Assembly (NCBI RefSeq): GCF_900091855.1
Contig: NZ_FMCH01000540.1
Location: 1-38,018, forward strand
Length of the DNA: 38,018 nucleotides
Reading direction: 5' to 3'
Source of the DNA: Streptomyces sp. DvalAA-14
GTDB lineage: Bacteria > Actinomycetota > Actinomycetes > Streptomycetales > Streptomycetaceae
The translations under genes were made by a program, and so were the position numbers. Below, piece by piece: positions 21,939 to 30,412 of this stretch; the first letter of the stretch is position 1; every line of letters begins with the position of its first letter. Under the pieces are notes generated by a model. It was given only the letters and a program-made list of their open reading frames with translations, was not told the origin of the DNA and made no database searches.

Positions 21939-23024
21939 CTATCGGACATCGTCGGCGGGCACCAGTGCCCGACCGAAGTCGGTACGTGCCTGGTCGACGA
22001 CCGAGGGCGCGGGTCCGCCGGGACGGAGCCACGCGGCCAGATCCCGCGCCTCGACGAGCGCGCGTCCGGGAGCGACATGCGTCACGGTCCACTGCGAAAG
22101 GTCCGTGACCCGGGCCAGGTGTTCGTCGGTGAGCAGCTGCATGCAGTGGACGTCGGGGACGAACCGGCTCCACAGGTCCGCGTGCATGCGCAGTGCATAG
22201 GCGGGGATCTGATCCCGCAGCGGCGGCAGGGCCCGGCCGCGTGCGTCCCAGAGGTACGCCCGGCGCGGCGTCGGCGCCACGAACGCATAGTGCGCGTACG
22301 CCGCTTCGGCGAGGATCGCCGCGCGGGCCCGGTCGGCCTGAGCAGCCAGGGACGCGGAAGCATCATGGGTCTGATAGATCGCCTGGCCGTCCGAGCCCAC
22401 CTCAGCCAATGCCGCCCGCGACGCGAGCGCGTCCGTGTACAGCACCGCACCGGAGAAAGCCACGTGCAGCATGGACGCCAGGTGCACCGCGACCTCGCCG
22501 GTGGCGTCGAGCTGACTCATCCCGCTACTGCCGACGTAGGCGTCTCCTCCGGCCTCGGCCGCCCAGCGCACCGCGCGCTCGGCCCAGCCCGACCTACCGG
22601 CACCGTCCAGCGCGGTCAACGCGCCCAGCGCGATGTACGCCGTCATCATCGGATCCGGCGATTCCCAATCCGGCAGCCGGATGGTCTCCGTGGCCCGCAG
22701 CTCACCCGACAGCCCGCCGGCCCGCACCCGGCCGCCGAACGCCGCCAGCCAGATGTCCAGCGCCCCCTCACTCTCCATCGACCCCAGCCGCACCGAGAAA
22801 CCCGCGAGGCTCGCGGTCAGCAAGGACCCCCAGATGGAGTCCGGCGCCGCCTCATTGGCCACCTCGTTGGCCGCCTCCACCGCCTGACGCACCGTGTCGA
22901 CAACCGCCGCCGCACCGGCACCGTCATCCGGGGCGAACTCCACCCGGACCTCGTCGAAGCCATTGGCCTCCAAGGCATCGAAAATGCCGTCGAGATCGAC
23001 GCGGACGCCTGCACGGCTCGTCAT
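21939..23024 (-). CDS. Conserved hypothetical protein
   Basis: A 361-aa soluble, Ala-rich and mostly helical protein with even hydrophobicity, no signal peptide and no membrane segment. It opens with VDLDGIFDALEANGFDEVRV. The body includes SPDPMMTAYIALGALTALDG and MSQLDATGEVAVHLASMLHV, and the C-terminal third contains ALRMHADLWSRFVPDVHCMQ then LLTDEHLARVTDLSQWTVT. The latter resembles immunity or gene-product proteins with an imperfect helix-sheet C-domain, but I do not recognise the family and no catalytic motif is visible. ATG 23024 is the first start. It is divergent from the lipoprotein at 23205. Confidence 0.7.
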   Translation of the reverse strand: MTSRAGVRVDLDGIFDALEANGFDEVRVEFAPDDGAGAAAVVDTVRQAVEAANEVANEAAPDSIWGSLLTASLAGFSVRLGSMESEGALDIWLAAFGGRVRAGGLSGELRATETIRLPDWESPDPMMTAYIALGALTALDGAGRSGWAERAVRWAAEAGGDAYVGSSGMSQLDATGEVAVHLASMLHVAFSGAVLYTDALASRAALAEVGSDGQAIYQTHDASASLAAQADRARAAILAEAAYAHYAFVAPTPRRAYLWDARGRALPPLRDQIPAYALRMHADLWSRFVPDVHCMQLLTDEHLARVTDLSQWTVTHVAPGRALVEARDLAAWLRPGGPAPSVVDQARTDFGRALVPADDVR

Positions 23025-23204
23025 GCCGTCAGATTACCTTCCCGGCGGTTGGGCTCATCCGGCCCGCCCGGTGGGGCACCTCGTCGCTCGTGCAACTGCG
23101 GGCGTACGGGGGGCTGTTGGACGCGGCAACCCGCCCCCGACGGCACAGACACCTCACAGGTAATCCCTATGATCTGCCTACTACGAGGAGAGGGATCCCT
23201 GAAG

Positions 23205-23972
23205 ATGAAGCGCACCATACTGGCCGCCACACTGGTCTGTGCCACGGCGGCCGGGGTACTGACGGGCTGTAGCGGCAGCAAGGACACGGCCGGCGAGGCG
23301 TCGACCGCGGCGGTGACCACGTCGCCGGCGCCCGTCACGACCGCACCGAAGGGGCCCCTGGACGGTCTGAGCGCTCAGGAGATCTCCGACAAAGCCGTCG
23401 CCGCGATGACGGCGCTCACCAGCGCGACCGCGGACGGAACGGCCATGGACGGGAAGGAATCCGCCCATCTGCACATCACGCTGGCGCAGTCCGGCAAATG
23501 CCTGGCCACGGTGGCAGAGGGCGGCGGGACCGTGCACATCATCAGCACCCTGGAGTACACGTACATGAAGGGCGACACGACCTTCTGGACGTCGCAGGGC
23601 AATGACGGGACAACCCTCGGAAACGCCCTGCACGGCCGCTGGCTGAAGATACCGGGAACCGCCGCCGCCAATCCGGATCTCAAGGAGTTCTGCGACCTGA
23701 AGACGTTCATGGGCGACATCACGAAGGACGACGGCGGCGCCAAGACGAAGGGCGCGCCGACCCGACTGGACGGGCAGACGGTCATCCCGATCACCGAGAC
23801 CGGTTCCCACGGCAAGGTCGTCGCCTACGTCGCCGACTCCGCCACGCCGTACGCCCTGAAGGTCGTCGATTCCGGCAGCGGCACCGTCAGCTTCAGCGGC
23901 TTCGACAAGCCCCTCCATGTGTACGCGCCCGCGCCCGCCGAGACGGTCAGTCAGTCCTCCCTCTCGCTCTGA
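23205..23972 (+). CDS. Secreted lipoprotein, LprG/LppX-like
   Basis: A 255-aa protein with GAGGAGAGGG upstream of the ATG. The signal peptide MKRTILAATLVCATAAGVL ends in the lipobox L-T-G-C, with Cys22 as the acylated residue, followed by a Ser/Thr/Ala linker of about 30 residues. The mature domain (LSAQEISDKAVAAMTALTSA, EYTYMKGDTTFWTS, LHGRWLKIPG, TPYALKVVDSGSGTVSFSGF) follows the pattern of actinobacterial LolA-like lipoproteins such as LprG/LppX, which carry lipids across the envelope or act as sensors. Two Cys (KCLATV, EFCDLK) could form a disulfide. A strong hairpin follows it. Function is inferred only from the fold. Confidence 0.82.
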   Translation: MKRTILAATLVCATAAGVLTGCSGSKDTAGEASTAAVTTSPAPVTTAPKGPLDGLSAQEISDKAVAAMTALTSATADGTAMDGKESAHLHITLAQSGKCLATVAEGGGTVHIISTLEYTYMKGDTTFWTSQGNDGTTLGNALHGRWLKIPGTAAANPDLKEFCDLKTFMGDITKDDGGAKTKGAPTRLDGQTVIPITETGSHGKVVAYVADSATPYALKVVDSGSGTVSFSGFDKPLHVYAPAPAETVSQSSLSL

Positions 23973-23982
23973 CCCGCGGGCG

Positions 23983-24018
23983 CGCGTGCCCGCCCCCTTC
24001 TGCCGGGGCGGGCACGCG
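23983..24018. terminator. Strong bidirectional terminator hairpin
   Basis: A perfect 14-bp GC-rich stem (CGCGTGCCCGCCCC / GGGGCGGGCACGCG) with an 8-nt loop, starting 10 bp after the lipoprotein stop and ahead of the convergent glycosidase end at 24134. Confidence 0.8.
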
Positions 24019-24133
24019 GCCCGGGGAGACGGCAGCGAGATACGACTGCGCCCGCGCAACGGCGCCGCGGTTGTCGGGGCCGGAGCGGGGAGCCGCCGTC
24101 CGGGAGGGCGGCTCCCCTGCCGTGCTGGGGCGG

Positions 24134-26296
24134 TCAGTGGCCGCCGGTACCGGTGGACCACAAGGTGCCCCCGGTCGCACTGGTGATGACCACGTTGCCG
24201 TCGTTGCCGATGACCAGTTTCGCGCCCGCGTTGCCCGAGGTGTTGCTCGCCCAGACCGGTGAGTTGGCGGCGGTGTAGAGGACGAGGTTGCCGTCGCCCT
24301 GCAGGATCACGCGGGTGCCCGACGTACCCGAGGTGTTGGAGGCCCACAGCGCCGTGCCGCCCTCGTAGAGCACGAGGTTGGCGTCGCCTTGCAGGATGAG
24401 GTTGAACCGGCCGTCGCACGAGTAGAGCGACTGGTTGGCGGCGAGGGACTGATTGGCCGTCAGGGTTCCGCAGGGCGTCGGCACGGAGGCGGCGCAGTTG
24501 CCCGGGGCCGCGGTGCCGGCCGGGATCGCCCCGGCGACCAGGTGCCATTCGGCCAGTGAGGCGGGTTGGAGGCTCGCGGCGGCGCACAGGCCACCGGAGA
24601 CGGCCTGCTGCGGCACCGCCGTACCGGCGGCGTTCACCAGGTGGTAGCTGCCCGCCGCCACGCCGAGGCCGTTGTAGTGGAAGGTGATGCTGCTGTTGTA
24701 CGCCGTGCCGGAGGTGACATCGGCCAGGGTGATCGCCGCGCTGTTGCCGGCGCTGGAGACGGTGGGCACCACCTGGAGCACGCCGCTGTTGGCGAGGGTG
24801 GCGTACGGCGGGGCGTACTGGGACAGCTGGGAGCCGGCGGTCAGCAGGGTTCCGCCGGCCTTCTGGTAGGCGGTCAGGTTGGCGTCGGTGCCGTTCACCG
24901 GGAACACCGCCTTGTAGTTGGAGAGCTTGACCACCCCGGCGTTCACCTCCTGGCTGGTGACGACGGCGAAGCCCGCCTGGTTTCCGTCCCACAGGCTGGT
25001 GATCGCGTCCTCGGGACTGCCGAGGTTGCCGCCGGCGGCGTTGCCGTACGCCTGGGAGAAGTCGATGTAGACGGCGGCCGGCTGCTGCGGGTAGGAGCCG
25101 GAGAGCCCTTCCAGGTTGTTGACCCAGCCGGTGTAGATCGGCCAGCCGACGGTGTCCTTCTGGGTGCCGTCGTGGATGAAGAAGTCCTCGCCCCCGCCTT
25201 CGGGCAGCCCGATCCCGTAGTCGGAGATCCACCGCACCGCCTCGGCGGCCAACTGGGTGCTGTCGCTCGGGGCCGTCCACTCCTGCGCCAGCTTGACGCC
25301 GTACGCCCGCGCCAGGCTGCCGAAGGTGAGCGTGAGGCCGGGGGATCCGGCCGCGTCCTCGATGACCGTGACGTTGTACTGCTTGGCGAGCGCGAAGAAG
25401 ATGTCCGGGATGTTCGCGTAGTTGACCGCGTTCCCGATGTGGCCGCCGAAGTAGTAGTAGAGCGGGGTGCTGGTCACCGCCCGCACGTCGGCGGTCAGCG
25501 CGGCGTAGGTGGTCTGCACGCTCCAGACGCGGAACTTCTGGTAGACGGCGGCCAGCGGCTGGCCGGGCGCGGCCGCGGGCACCTGGCCGAAGGACGTGTA
25601 CGCGGTCCCGTTCGCGGTGTTGAACGCGGCGATGGTGCCGTAGGTCTGCGGAAGGTAGGTGGTGTGGAACATGTCGATGTCCGCCTGCGCCCAGCCCGAC
25701 GCGCCGCCCGCGTCGTCCCACTGGGCGTCCAGGAAGCCGTAGTCCAGGATGCTGCCGCCGTAACCGGCCGCGCCCGCGATGTGCTTGACGGTGTCGGTCA
25801 CGTAGGTGAGGTAGGCGGGCTCGGTGGTGGGGTCCCACCAGACCGGGGCCGGGCTCTGCACGCCGGTGCTGCTGACCTCGCGGCTGGTCACCCAGTTCGC
25901 GGGGCTGCCGCCCCAGCCGGAGGACCAGAAGATCGGCACCAGGTGGATGCCGGCCGCGCCGGCGTTGGCCACTTCCTGGTCCAGCTCGGTGAAGTTGAAG
26001 GTGCCCTGGGAGGGCTCGATCGTGTTCCAGGGCATGTCGATCTCGGCGGTGTCCAGACCTTTGGCCTTCAGCGCGGCGAAGCTGGCCTCGGACCAGGGCG
26101 TGCCGTTGTTGTCGAAGTCCAGTTGCGTGGACCACAGCGTCCCGGGTGTGCTCGCGGCGGGCCGGACCGCGGCTGCGGAGCGGGCAGGCGCCTGCTGGGG
26201 GGATCCGCCCGCTGCGGCGATGGCCGTGGGGGCCGACAGCGCGGTGATCACCCCCAGGGCCAGCAGGCCGGCGGCGCAGGTGCGAAGACGGTGCAT
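24134..26296 (-). CDS. Secreted GH42-like glycoside hydrolase with C-terminal bulb-type lectin
   Basis: A 720-aa exported protein. The signal peptide runs MHRLRTCAAGLLALGVITAL to about residue 27. A TIM barrel follows (GLDTAEIDMPWNTIEPSQGT, LVPIFWSSGWGGSPANW, LDYGFLDAQWDDAGG), with a likely nucleophile Glu in KLAQEWTAPSD. Next comes an amidotransferase-like domain as in family 42 beta-galactosidases (AITSLWDGNQAGFAVVTSQE; KAGGTLLTAGSQLS). The last 112 residues are a bulb-type mannose-binding lectin with LQGDANLVLY, LQGDGNLVLY and IGNDGNVVIT, i.e. QxDxNxVxY-like sites, the third degenerate. Glycosidase action on galactose- or arabinose-containing polymers is expected, with the lectin for targeting. 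Start ATG 26296 has AGAGGA 8-9 nt upstream. Confidence 0.8.
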   Translation of the reverse strand: MHRLRTCAAGLLALGVITALSAPTAIAAAGGSPQQAPARSAAAVRPAASTPGTLWSTQLDFDNNGTPWSEASFAALKAKGLDTAEIDMPWNTIEPSQGTFNFTELDQEVANAGAAGIHLVPIFWSSGWGGSPANWVTSREVSSTGVQSPAPVWWDPTTEPAYLTYVTDTVKHIAGAAGYGGSILDYGFLDAQWDDAGGASGWAQADIDMFHTTYLPQTYGTIAAFNTANGTAYTSFGQVPAAAPGQPLAAVYQKFRVWSVQTTYAALTADVRAVTSTPLYYYFGGHIGNAVNYANIPDIFFALAKQYNVTVIEDAAGSPGLTLTFGSLARAYGVKLAQEWTAPSDSTQLAAEAVRWISDYGIGLPEGGGEDFFIHDGTQKDTVGWPIYTGWVNNLEGLSGSYPQQPAAVYIDFSQAYGNAAGGNLGSPEDAITSLWDGNQAGFAVVTSQEVNAGVVKLSNYKAVFPVNGTDANLTAYQKAGGTLLTAGSQLSQYAPPYATLANSGVLQVVPTVSSAGNSAAITLADVTSGTAYNSSITFHYNGLGVAAGSYHLVNAAGTAVPQQAVSGGLCAAASLQPASLAEWHLVAGAIPAGTAAPGNCAASVPTPCGTLTANQSLAANQSLYSCDGRFNLILQGDANLVLYEGGTALWASNTSGTSGTRVILQGDGNLVLYTAANSPVWASNTSGNAGAKLVIGNDGNVVITSATGGTLWSTGTGGH

Positions 26297-26588
26297 GGAA
26301 TGTGTCCTCTCGAGGGGGCGCCGTGCCGTGGGGGGCAGGGGCGGACCCGGACAGACGTGCGGGTGGGCGCCCGGCGGTGACCGGGCGGGCGGGGAAGCTC
26401 TGTTTGCCGGAAGCCAATCGCCCGCAGCTGGACACGTCAAGTCAACGACCGGACATTGCAAGAACCCGAGCCATTGTTTGCAACTTCGATACGGCCGCCC
26501 TCGGGGCTCGCACAGCGAGGCGTTGCGGGCGAACGGCGACCGCGGCGGGCCCGAAGGCGGCCGCGGGTCGCCGGTGGCATCGGTCCGG
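26297..26588. promoter_or_regulatory. Glycosidase upstream region with paired TTGCAA sites
   Basis: TTGCAA occurs at 26456-26461 and 26478-26483, 22 bp apart (two helical turns), on the plus strand, 160-187 bp upstream of the glycosidase start. This could be a regulator site. No clear -35/-10 pair was found. Confidence 0.25.
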
Positions 26589-27656
26589 TCAGTGGCGCCA
26601 GCGGCCCCGCTCGTACTGCTGCGGCCAGGGCACCTCGTCGCCGAGGATGTGGGCGGCGCGCAGGGGCCAGGTCGGATTGCGGAGGAGTTCGCGGGCCAGC
26701 ATGATCGCGTCCGCGGAGCGGTCGACCAGGATCTGGTCGGCCTGCTCCGGCGAGGTGATCAGGCCGACCGCCGAGACGGGCAGGCCCGAGCCTTCGCGGA
26801 CGGTACGGGCGAACGGCACCTGGTAGCCGGGTTCGGCCTCGATGCGTGCCCTGAGGTCGAGGCCGCCGCTGGTGACGTCGATGAGGTCGACACCGTGCGA
26901 CACGAGGCGGCGCGCCACGTCGACGGTCTCCTCCGGCGTCCAGCCGCCGTCGATCCAGTCCGAGGCCGAGAAACGGACGAACAGCGGCCGGTCGTGCGGC
27001 CACTGCTCCCGTACGGCGTCGGTGACCTGGATGAGCAGGCGGCTGCGCCCGTCGAGGTCCCCGCCGTACTCGTCGGTGCGGTGGTTGGTGATCGGCGAGA
27101 GGAACTGGTGCAGCAGGTAGCCGTGTGCGGCGTGGATCTCCACCACCTTGAAGCCGGCGGCCAGTGCCCGCCGGGTCGCGGCTCCGAACGCCTGGACCAG
27201 GCGGAGGATCTCGTCGGCGCTGAGCTCCTTCGGGGCCGGCCAGTCGCCGAACGCCACCGGGGAGGCGCCCACCGTCTGCCAGCCGCCGTCGGCGGGCTCG
27301 ACGTAGTCGTGGCCCCGCCAGGGCTGCGTGGTCGATGCCTTGCGGCCGGCGTGCGAGAGCTGGATCCCCGAGACGGCGCCCTGGCTGTGGATGAAGTCGG
27401 TGATCCGCTGGTACGCGGCGGCCTGCCCGTCCTCCCAGATACCGGCGTCCGCGGGCGTGATCCTGCCCTCCGGAACCACGGCGGTGGCTTCCTGGATCAC
27501 CAGCCCGGCCCCGCCGCGGGCCATCGAGCCGAGGTGGACCAGGTGCCAGTCCTTCGGGTAGCCGTCGACCGAGCTGTACTGGCACATTGGGGCCACCCAG
27601 ACCCGGTTGGGCATGGTCGTGTCGCGAAGCGTGAGCGGCGTGAACAGACGACTCAT
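26589..27656 (-). CDS. NADH:flavin oxidoreductase, Old Yellow Enzyme family (YqjM-like)
   Basis: A 355-aa FMN-dependent ene-reductase that reduces activated C=C bonds of electrophiles. The class signature of the thermophilic/YqjM subgroup is present: Cys25 and Tyr27 in VAPMCQYSSVDG, the GIQLSHAGRKAS loop (His102), the His175/His178 pair in VVEIHAAHGYLLHQFLSP with Tyr180, and NHRTDEYGGDLDGRSRL, which contacts the phosphate and dimer. It ends near MARELLRNPTWPLRAAH. Start ATG 27656 (MSRLFTPLTL) matches the family start; a longer frame is rejected. It has no close operon partner. It fits the other reductive-detoxification genes in the window. Confidence 0.92.
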   Translation of the reverse strand: MSRLFTPLTLRDTTMPNRVWVAPMCQYSSVDGYPKDWHLVHLGSMARGGAGLVIQEATAVVPEGRITPADAGIWEDGQAAAYQRITDFIHSQGAVSGIQLSHAGRKASTTQPWRGHDYVEPADGGWQTVGASPVAFGDWPAPKELSADEILRLVQAFGAATRRALAAGFKVVEIHAAHGYLLHQFLSPITNHRTDEYGGDLDGRSRLLIQVTDAVREQWPHDRPLFVRFSASDWIDGGWTPEETVDVARRLVSHGVDLIDVTSGGLDLRARIEAEPGYQVPFARTVREGSGLPVSAVGLITSPEQADQILVDRSADAIMLARELLRNPTWPLRAAHILGDEVPWPQQYERGRWRH

Positions 27657-27958
27657 GAGGTTCTCGCAAACGGCTGGGGAATGGTGAACGGGCTGCGCGC
27701 CACATCCCGGGCCCTCGGGCCCGGTCACCCCGCGCGGTCACCGAACCCGCTTACACCATTATGAACACTTTTGCCGGAAGGACACGCTGCGCGCTTCGCA
27801 GCGCCAATGGCCGACCCGCAATAGCACGAATGCGGGGTCTTCGCGAATGGGCCGGGCGGCCCCACCGTGCCCTTCGCCCAGCTCTTCCCGCCCGGCTGAC
27901 CCGTTGAACGGGCTGTTCCGGCCTGCGGGCGCCCCTGACCGGGTCGCTAAGCTGAACG
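27657..27958. other. Intergenic region, OYE/Mug divergent promoters
   Basis: 302 bp between divergent genes. It contains an AT-rich ACACCATTATGAACACTTTT (about 27752-27771) ahead of the OYE gene and the -10-like TAAGCT before the Mug gene. No gene is supported. Confidence 0.4.
27948..27953 (+). promoter_or_regulatory. -10-like box of a possible leaderless promoter
   Basis: TAAGCT lies 5 nt before the GTG start at 27959, with no ribosome-binding site in between. No convincing -35 was found. Confidence 0.35.
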
Positions 27959-28600
27959 GTGCAAACCCGTGCACCCGGATCTGTCATCGGCGACAGACGT
28001 CCTTCCAACCACCGTGGGGCAGTCATCACATCGAGCACCGGACCGTCGCTGGACGACATCGTCGGCGACCGCCTGGACGTCATCTTCGTCGGTATCAACC
28101 CGGGACTGCGATCGGCGGTGCGCGGCCACAGTTTCTCGACACCGGGCAACCGGATGTGGCCGGCCCTGCACCGCTCGGGATTCACACCCCACCAGTTCCG
28201 GCCCGAACAGGAACGTGACCTGCTGGACCTGGGACTCGGCTTGACCACCCTCGTCCGCAGGGCGACAGCTCGTGCCTCGGACCTGACACGCGAGGAGTAC
28301 CTGCGGGGAGCCGAGGACCTCCTTGCCCGGATGGAAATCCTGCGACCGGCCTGGCTGGCCTTCCTGGGAGTGACCGGCTACCGCACAGCATTCGGATTCC
28401 GCCAGGCGCGCACCGGCCCGCAGTCCGCGACCATCGCCGGAGCGCACGTGTGGATCGTGCCCAACCCCAGCGGTCTCAACGCTCACTACCCGCCGGCCGC
28501 TCTCGCCGAGGAGTTCACCGCACTTCGCATTGCCGCGGGTCTGCCCGACCGGACCCAGGGGCCGGCCGGCTCTGATCCGGGCCCCGCCGACGGCCGCTGA
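27959..28600 (+). CDS. mug: Mismatch-specific uracil/thymine DNA glycosylase (Mug/TDG family)
   Basis: A 213-aa base-excision repair enzyme acting on G:U and G:T mismatches. The N-terminal catalytic motif VIFVGINPGLRS (GINPG, about residues 45-49, Asn as the water-binding residue) and the C-terminal insertion loop VPNPSGLNAHY (about 168-177) are both family-defining. GNRMWPALHRSGFTP and GLGLTTLVRRATARASDL also match. The first ~25 residues before TSSTGPSLDDIVGD are not conserved in the family. GTG 27959 is the only early start and appears leaderless. It is convergent with the TetR gene at 28673. Confidence 0.9.
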   Translation: MQTRAPGSVIGDRRPSNHRGAVITSSTGPSLDDIVGDRLDVIFVGINPGLRSAVRGHSFSTPGNRMWPALHRSGFTPHQFRPEQERDLLDLGLGLTTLVRRATARASDLTREEYLRGAEDLLARMEILRPAWLAFLGVTGYRTAFGFRQARTGPQSATIAGAHVWIVPNPSGLNAHYPPAALAEEFTALRIAAGLPDRTQGPAGSDPGPADGR

Positions 28601-28672
28601 TCGGCGCAGAACGGGCCGCCGTTCACGACCAGCCGCGGCCGTCCCCCTGCCGCGGACCTGGTGATGACGGGC

Positions 28673-29317
28673 CTACGGCGTGTCGGGTGAGTGCGCGAGG
28701 CGCAGGCTCGGTGCCGGCGGCAGCGGCGTACGTGCTCCCGTCTCCGGTGCGGCGCGGAACGCCTCGATCACGTAGGCGGCGAAGCGACGGGAGGCCGTGA
28801 CCCGGGCGGAGGGCGGTGCGTCCTGGATGCCTCGGTGGGCCATCAGCATGAGGATCAGGTCGTCGACGACGAAGCCGGGGCGGAGCTGGCCGGTCTCCCG
28901 GGCACGGCGGGCCAGCTCGGCGACCGCGCGCACCGTCCGCTCCCGGTCGGCGGCGAAGTCCATCGCCTGGGGGAAGGCCGTCATGAAGGCGTCGGCGAAT
29001 CCCAGGCTGTGCGCGTGGAGCTCGCAGATCCGCTCGACCAGACGCTGGAATCCGTGCCACGGGTCGGTGTCCGTGAGGGCGTCGTGGACGGCGGCGTGGC
29101 AGGCTCGCCGCTGCTCGGCGAAGGTGGCTGCGATCAGGGTCTGCTTGGTCGGGAAGTGCCGGTACAGCGTGGCGGAGCCGACGTCCGCGTGCCGGGCGAC
29201 ATCGCGCATGGGCGCGGTCAGGCCCTCCTCGCCGAACACCGTGCGGGCGGCGTCCAGGATGCGGGCCCGGTTGTCGCGGGCGTCGGAGCGCACGGTCTGA
29301 GGCAAATGGCCGGTCAT
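28673..29317 (-). CDS. TetR/AcrR family transcriptional regulator
   Basis: A 214-aa repressor. The helix-turn-helix is textbook: RILDAARTVFGEEGLTAPM, RDVARHADVGSATLYRHFPT and KQTLIAATFAEQ. The effector domain is helical (FQRLVERICELHAHSLGFAD; LILMLMAHRGIQDAP) and belongs to the SMART/YcdC-like C-terminal group seen beside oxidoreductases. It is divergent from the quinone oxidoreductase at 29409, with 91 bp between starts and an inverted repeat next to its own start codon. It probably represses both. The ligand is unknown. Confidence 0.9.
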   Translation of the reverse strand: MTGHLPQTVRSDARDNRARILDAARTVFGEEGLTAPMRDVARHADVGSATLYRHFPTKQTLIAATFAEQRRACHAAVHDALTDTDPWHGFQRLVERICELHAHSLGFADAFMTAFPQAMDFAADRERTVRAVAELARRARETGQLRPGFVVDDLILMLMAHRGIQDAPPSARVTASRRFAAYVIEAFRAAPETGARTPLPPAPSLRLAHSPDTP

Positions 29318-29339
29318 CGTTTCCCACTTTACCCAAACG
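29318..29339. promoter_or_regulatory. Possible TetR operator
   Basis: CGTTTCCCACTTTACCCAAACG has matching ends (CGTTT / AAACG) in a relatively AT-rich context, directly upstream of the TetR start and in the divergent promoter region. The centre is not symmetrical, so confidence is modest. Confidence 0.35.
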
Positions 29340-29408
29340 GGCGCGGGCGTCCCTTACGGTCCGATGGCGGTGCCGCGCCCCGCCCATCCCCCGATCCGAG
29401 GAGCAGAG

Positions 29409-30371
29409 ATGAAAGCCGTCGTCATCAGGACGTTCGGAGACCCCGACGGTCTGGAGGTCACCGACGTGCCCGTACCCGTGCCCGCCCCGGGGCAGGTGCG
29501 GATCGCCACGGAGGCGATCGGGGTGGGCGGCGTGGACGCCGTGATCCGCCGAGGAGCACTGGCCGCCTACGGCTTCCGGGAGGGCCATCTCCTCGGCAGC
29601 GAGGTCGCGGGGAGCGTCACCGCGGTGGGAGAGGGCGTGGACGCCTCATGGATGGGGCGGCGGGTGTGGGCGTTCACCGGCCTGTCCGGTGGATACGCCG
29701 AGCAGGCCGTCGCCGCGGTCGAGGATGTCCTCGCGCTGCCCGACGGCCTGGCCGGCACCGACGCAGTGACTCTCGGCGGCTCCGGCGTGGTCGCCCACTT
29801 CGCCCTCGACCGGGCCCGTTTCGCACCCGGCGAGACGGTGCTCGTGCGCGGTGCGGCGGGCAGCATCGGGATCACGGCGGTCCAGCTCGCCGCCGCGGGC
29901 GGCGCGGGCGCGGTGGCGGTCACCACCTCGTCGGCGGCACGTGGCGCCCGCCTGCGGGACCTGGGCGCGACCCATGTCCTCGGCCGCTCCGGCGAGGGCG
30001 GCCCGGACGCACCGGGGGGCTTCGACTTGGTGATCGATGTCGTGGGAGGTCCCCAGCTTCCCCTGTTTCTTGACAGGTTGAACTCCAACGGGCGGTATGT
30101 AGTGGTCGGTGTGGTCGGTGGACAGCCGCCGGCCGACTTCGGCATGCGGCTGATGGACGCCTTCCGCAGATCGCTGTCGTTCGCCACTCTCAGCACCGAC
30201 ACCGTGCCGGGCCCCGACCGGCGTGCCGTGCGGTCGTCCCAGTTCGCCGACGCCGCGCTCGGGGACCTGCGCACGGTCGTGCACGAGGTGCTGCCCCTGG
30301 AGCAGGCCGCGCTGGCCCACCACGCGATGGACGCGGGAGAGGTGTTCGGGAGGATCGTGCTGACGCCCTGA
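29409..30371 (+). CDS. Zinc-free quinone oxidoreductase (NADPH:quinone reductase-like)
   Basis: A 320-aa medium-chain reductase. MKAVVIRTFGDPDGLEVTDV starts the GroES-like domain; HLLGSEVAGSVTAVGEGVD follows. The cofactor motif is VLVRGAAGSIGITAVQLAAA, the AxxGxxG form that prefers NADPH. FDLVIDVVGGPQLPLFLDRL and GRYVVVGVVGG are typical of the QOR branch. No zinc-ligand cysteines are present. The ATG has GAGGAG 6-7 nt upstream. It is paired divergently with a TetR regulator, the same arrangement as at 1329-3124 but with only distant similarity between the two enzymes. It probably reduces quinones or enones. Confidence 0.9.
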   Translation: MKAVVIRTFGDPDGLEVTDVPVPVPAPGQVRIATEAIGVGGVDAVIRRGALAAYGFREGHLLGSEVAGSVTAVGEGVDASWMGRRVWAFTGLSGGYAEQAVAAVEDVLALPDGLAGTDAVTLGGSGVVAHFALDRARFAPGETVLVRGAAGSIGITAVQLAAAGGAGAVAVTTSSAARGARLRDLGATHVLGRSGEGGPDAPGGFDLVIDVVGGPQLPLFLDRLNSNGRYVVVGVVGGQPPADFGMRLMDAFRRSLSFATLSTDTVPGPDRRAVRSSQFADAALGDLRTVVHEVLPLEQAALAHHAMDAGEVFGRIVLTP

Positions 30372-30412
30372 CGGATCGGGGCCCGGCCGGACAGGAGCGG
30401 ACTTCGCTGTCG

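Noticed and set aside
23181..26435. A 1084-aa minus-strand open frame
   Set aside because: It is the Arg/Gly/Pro-rich shadow of the GH42-like gene and the lipoprotein region; the real genes have signal peptides, motifs and ribosome sites in other frames.
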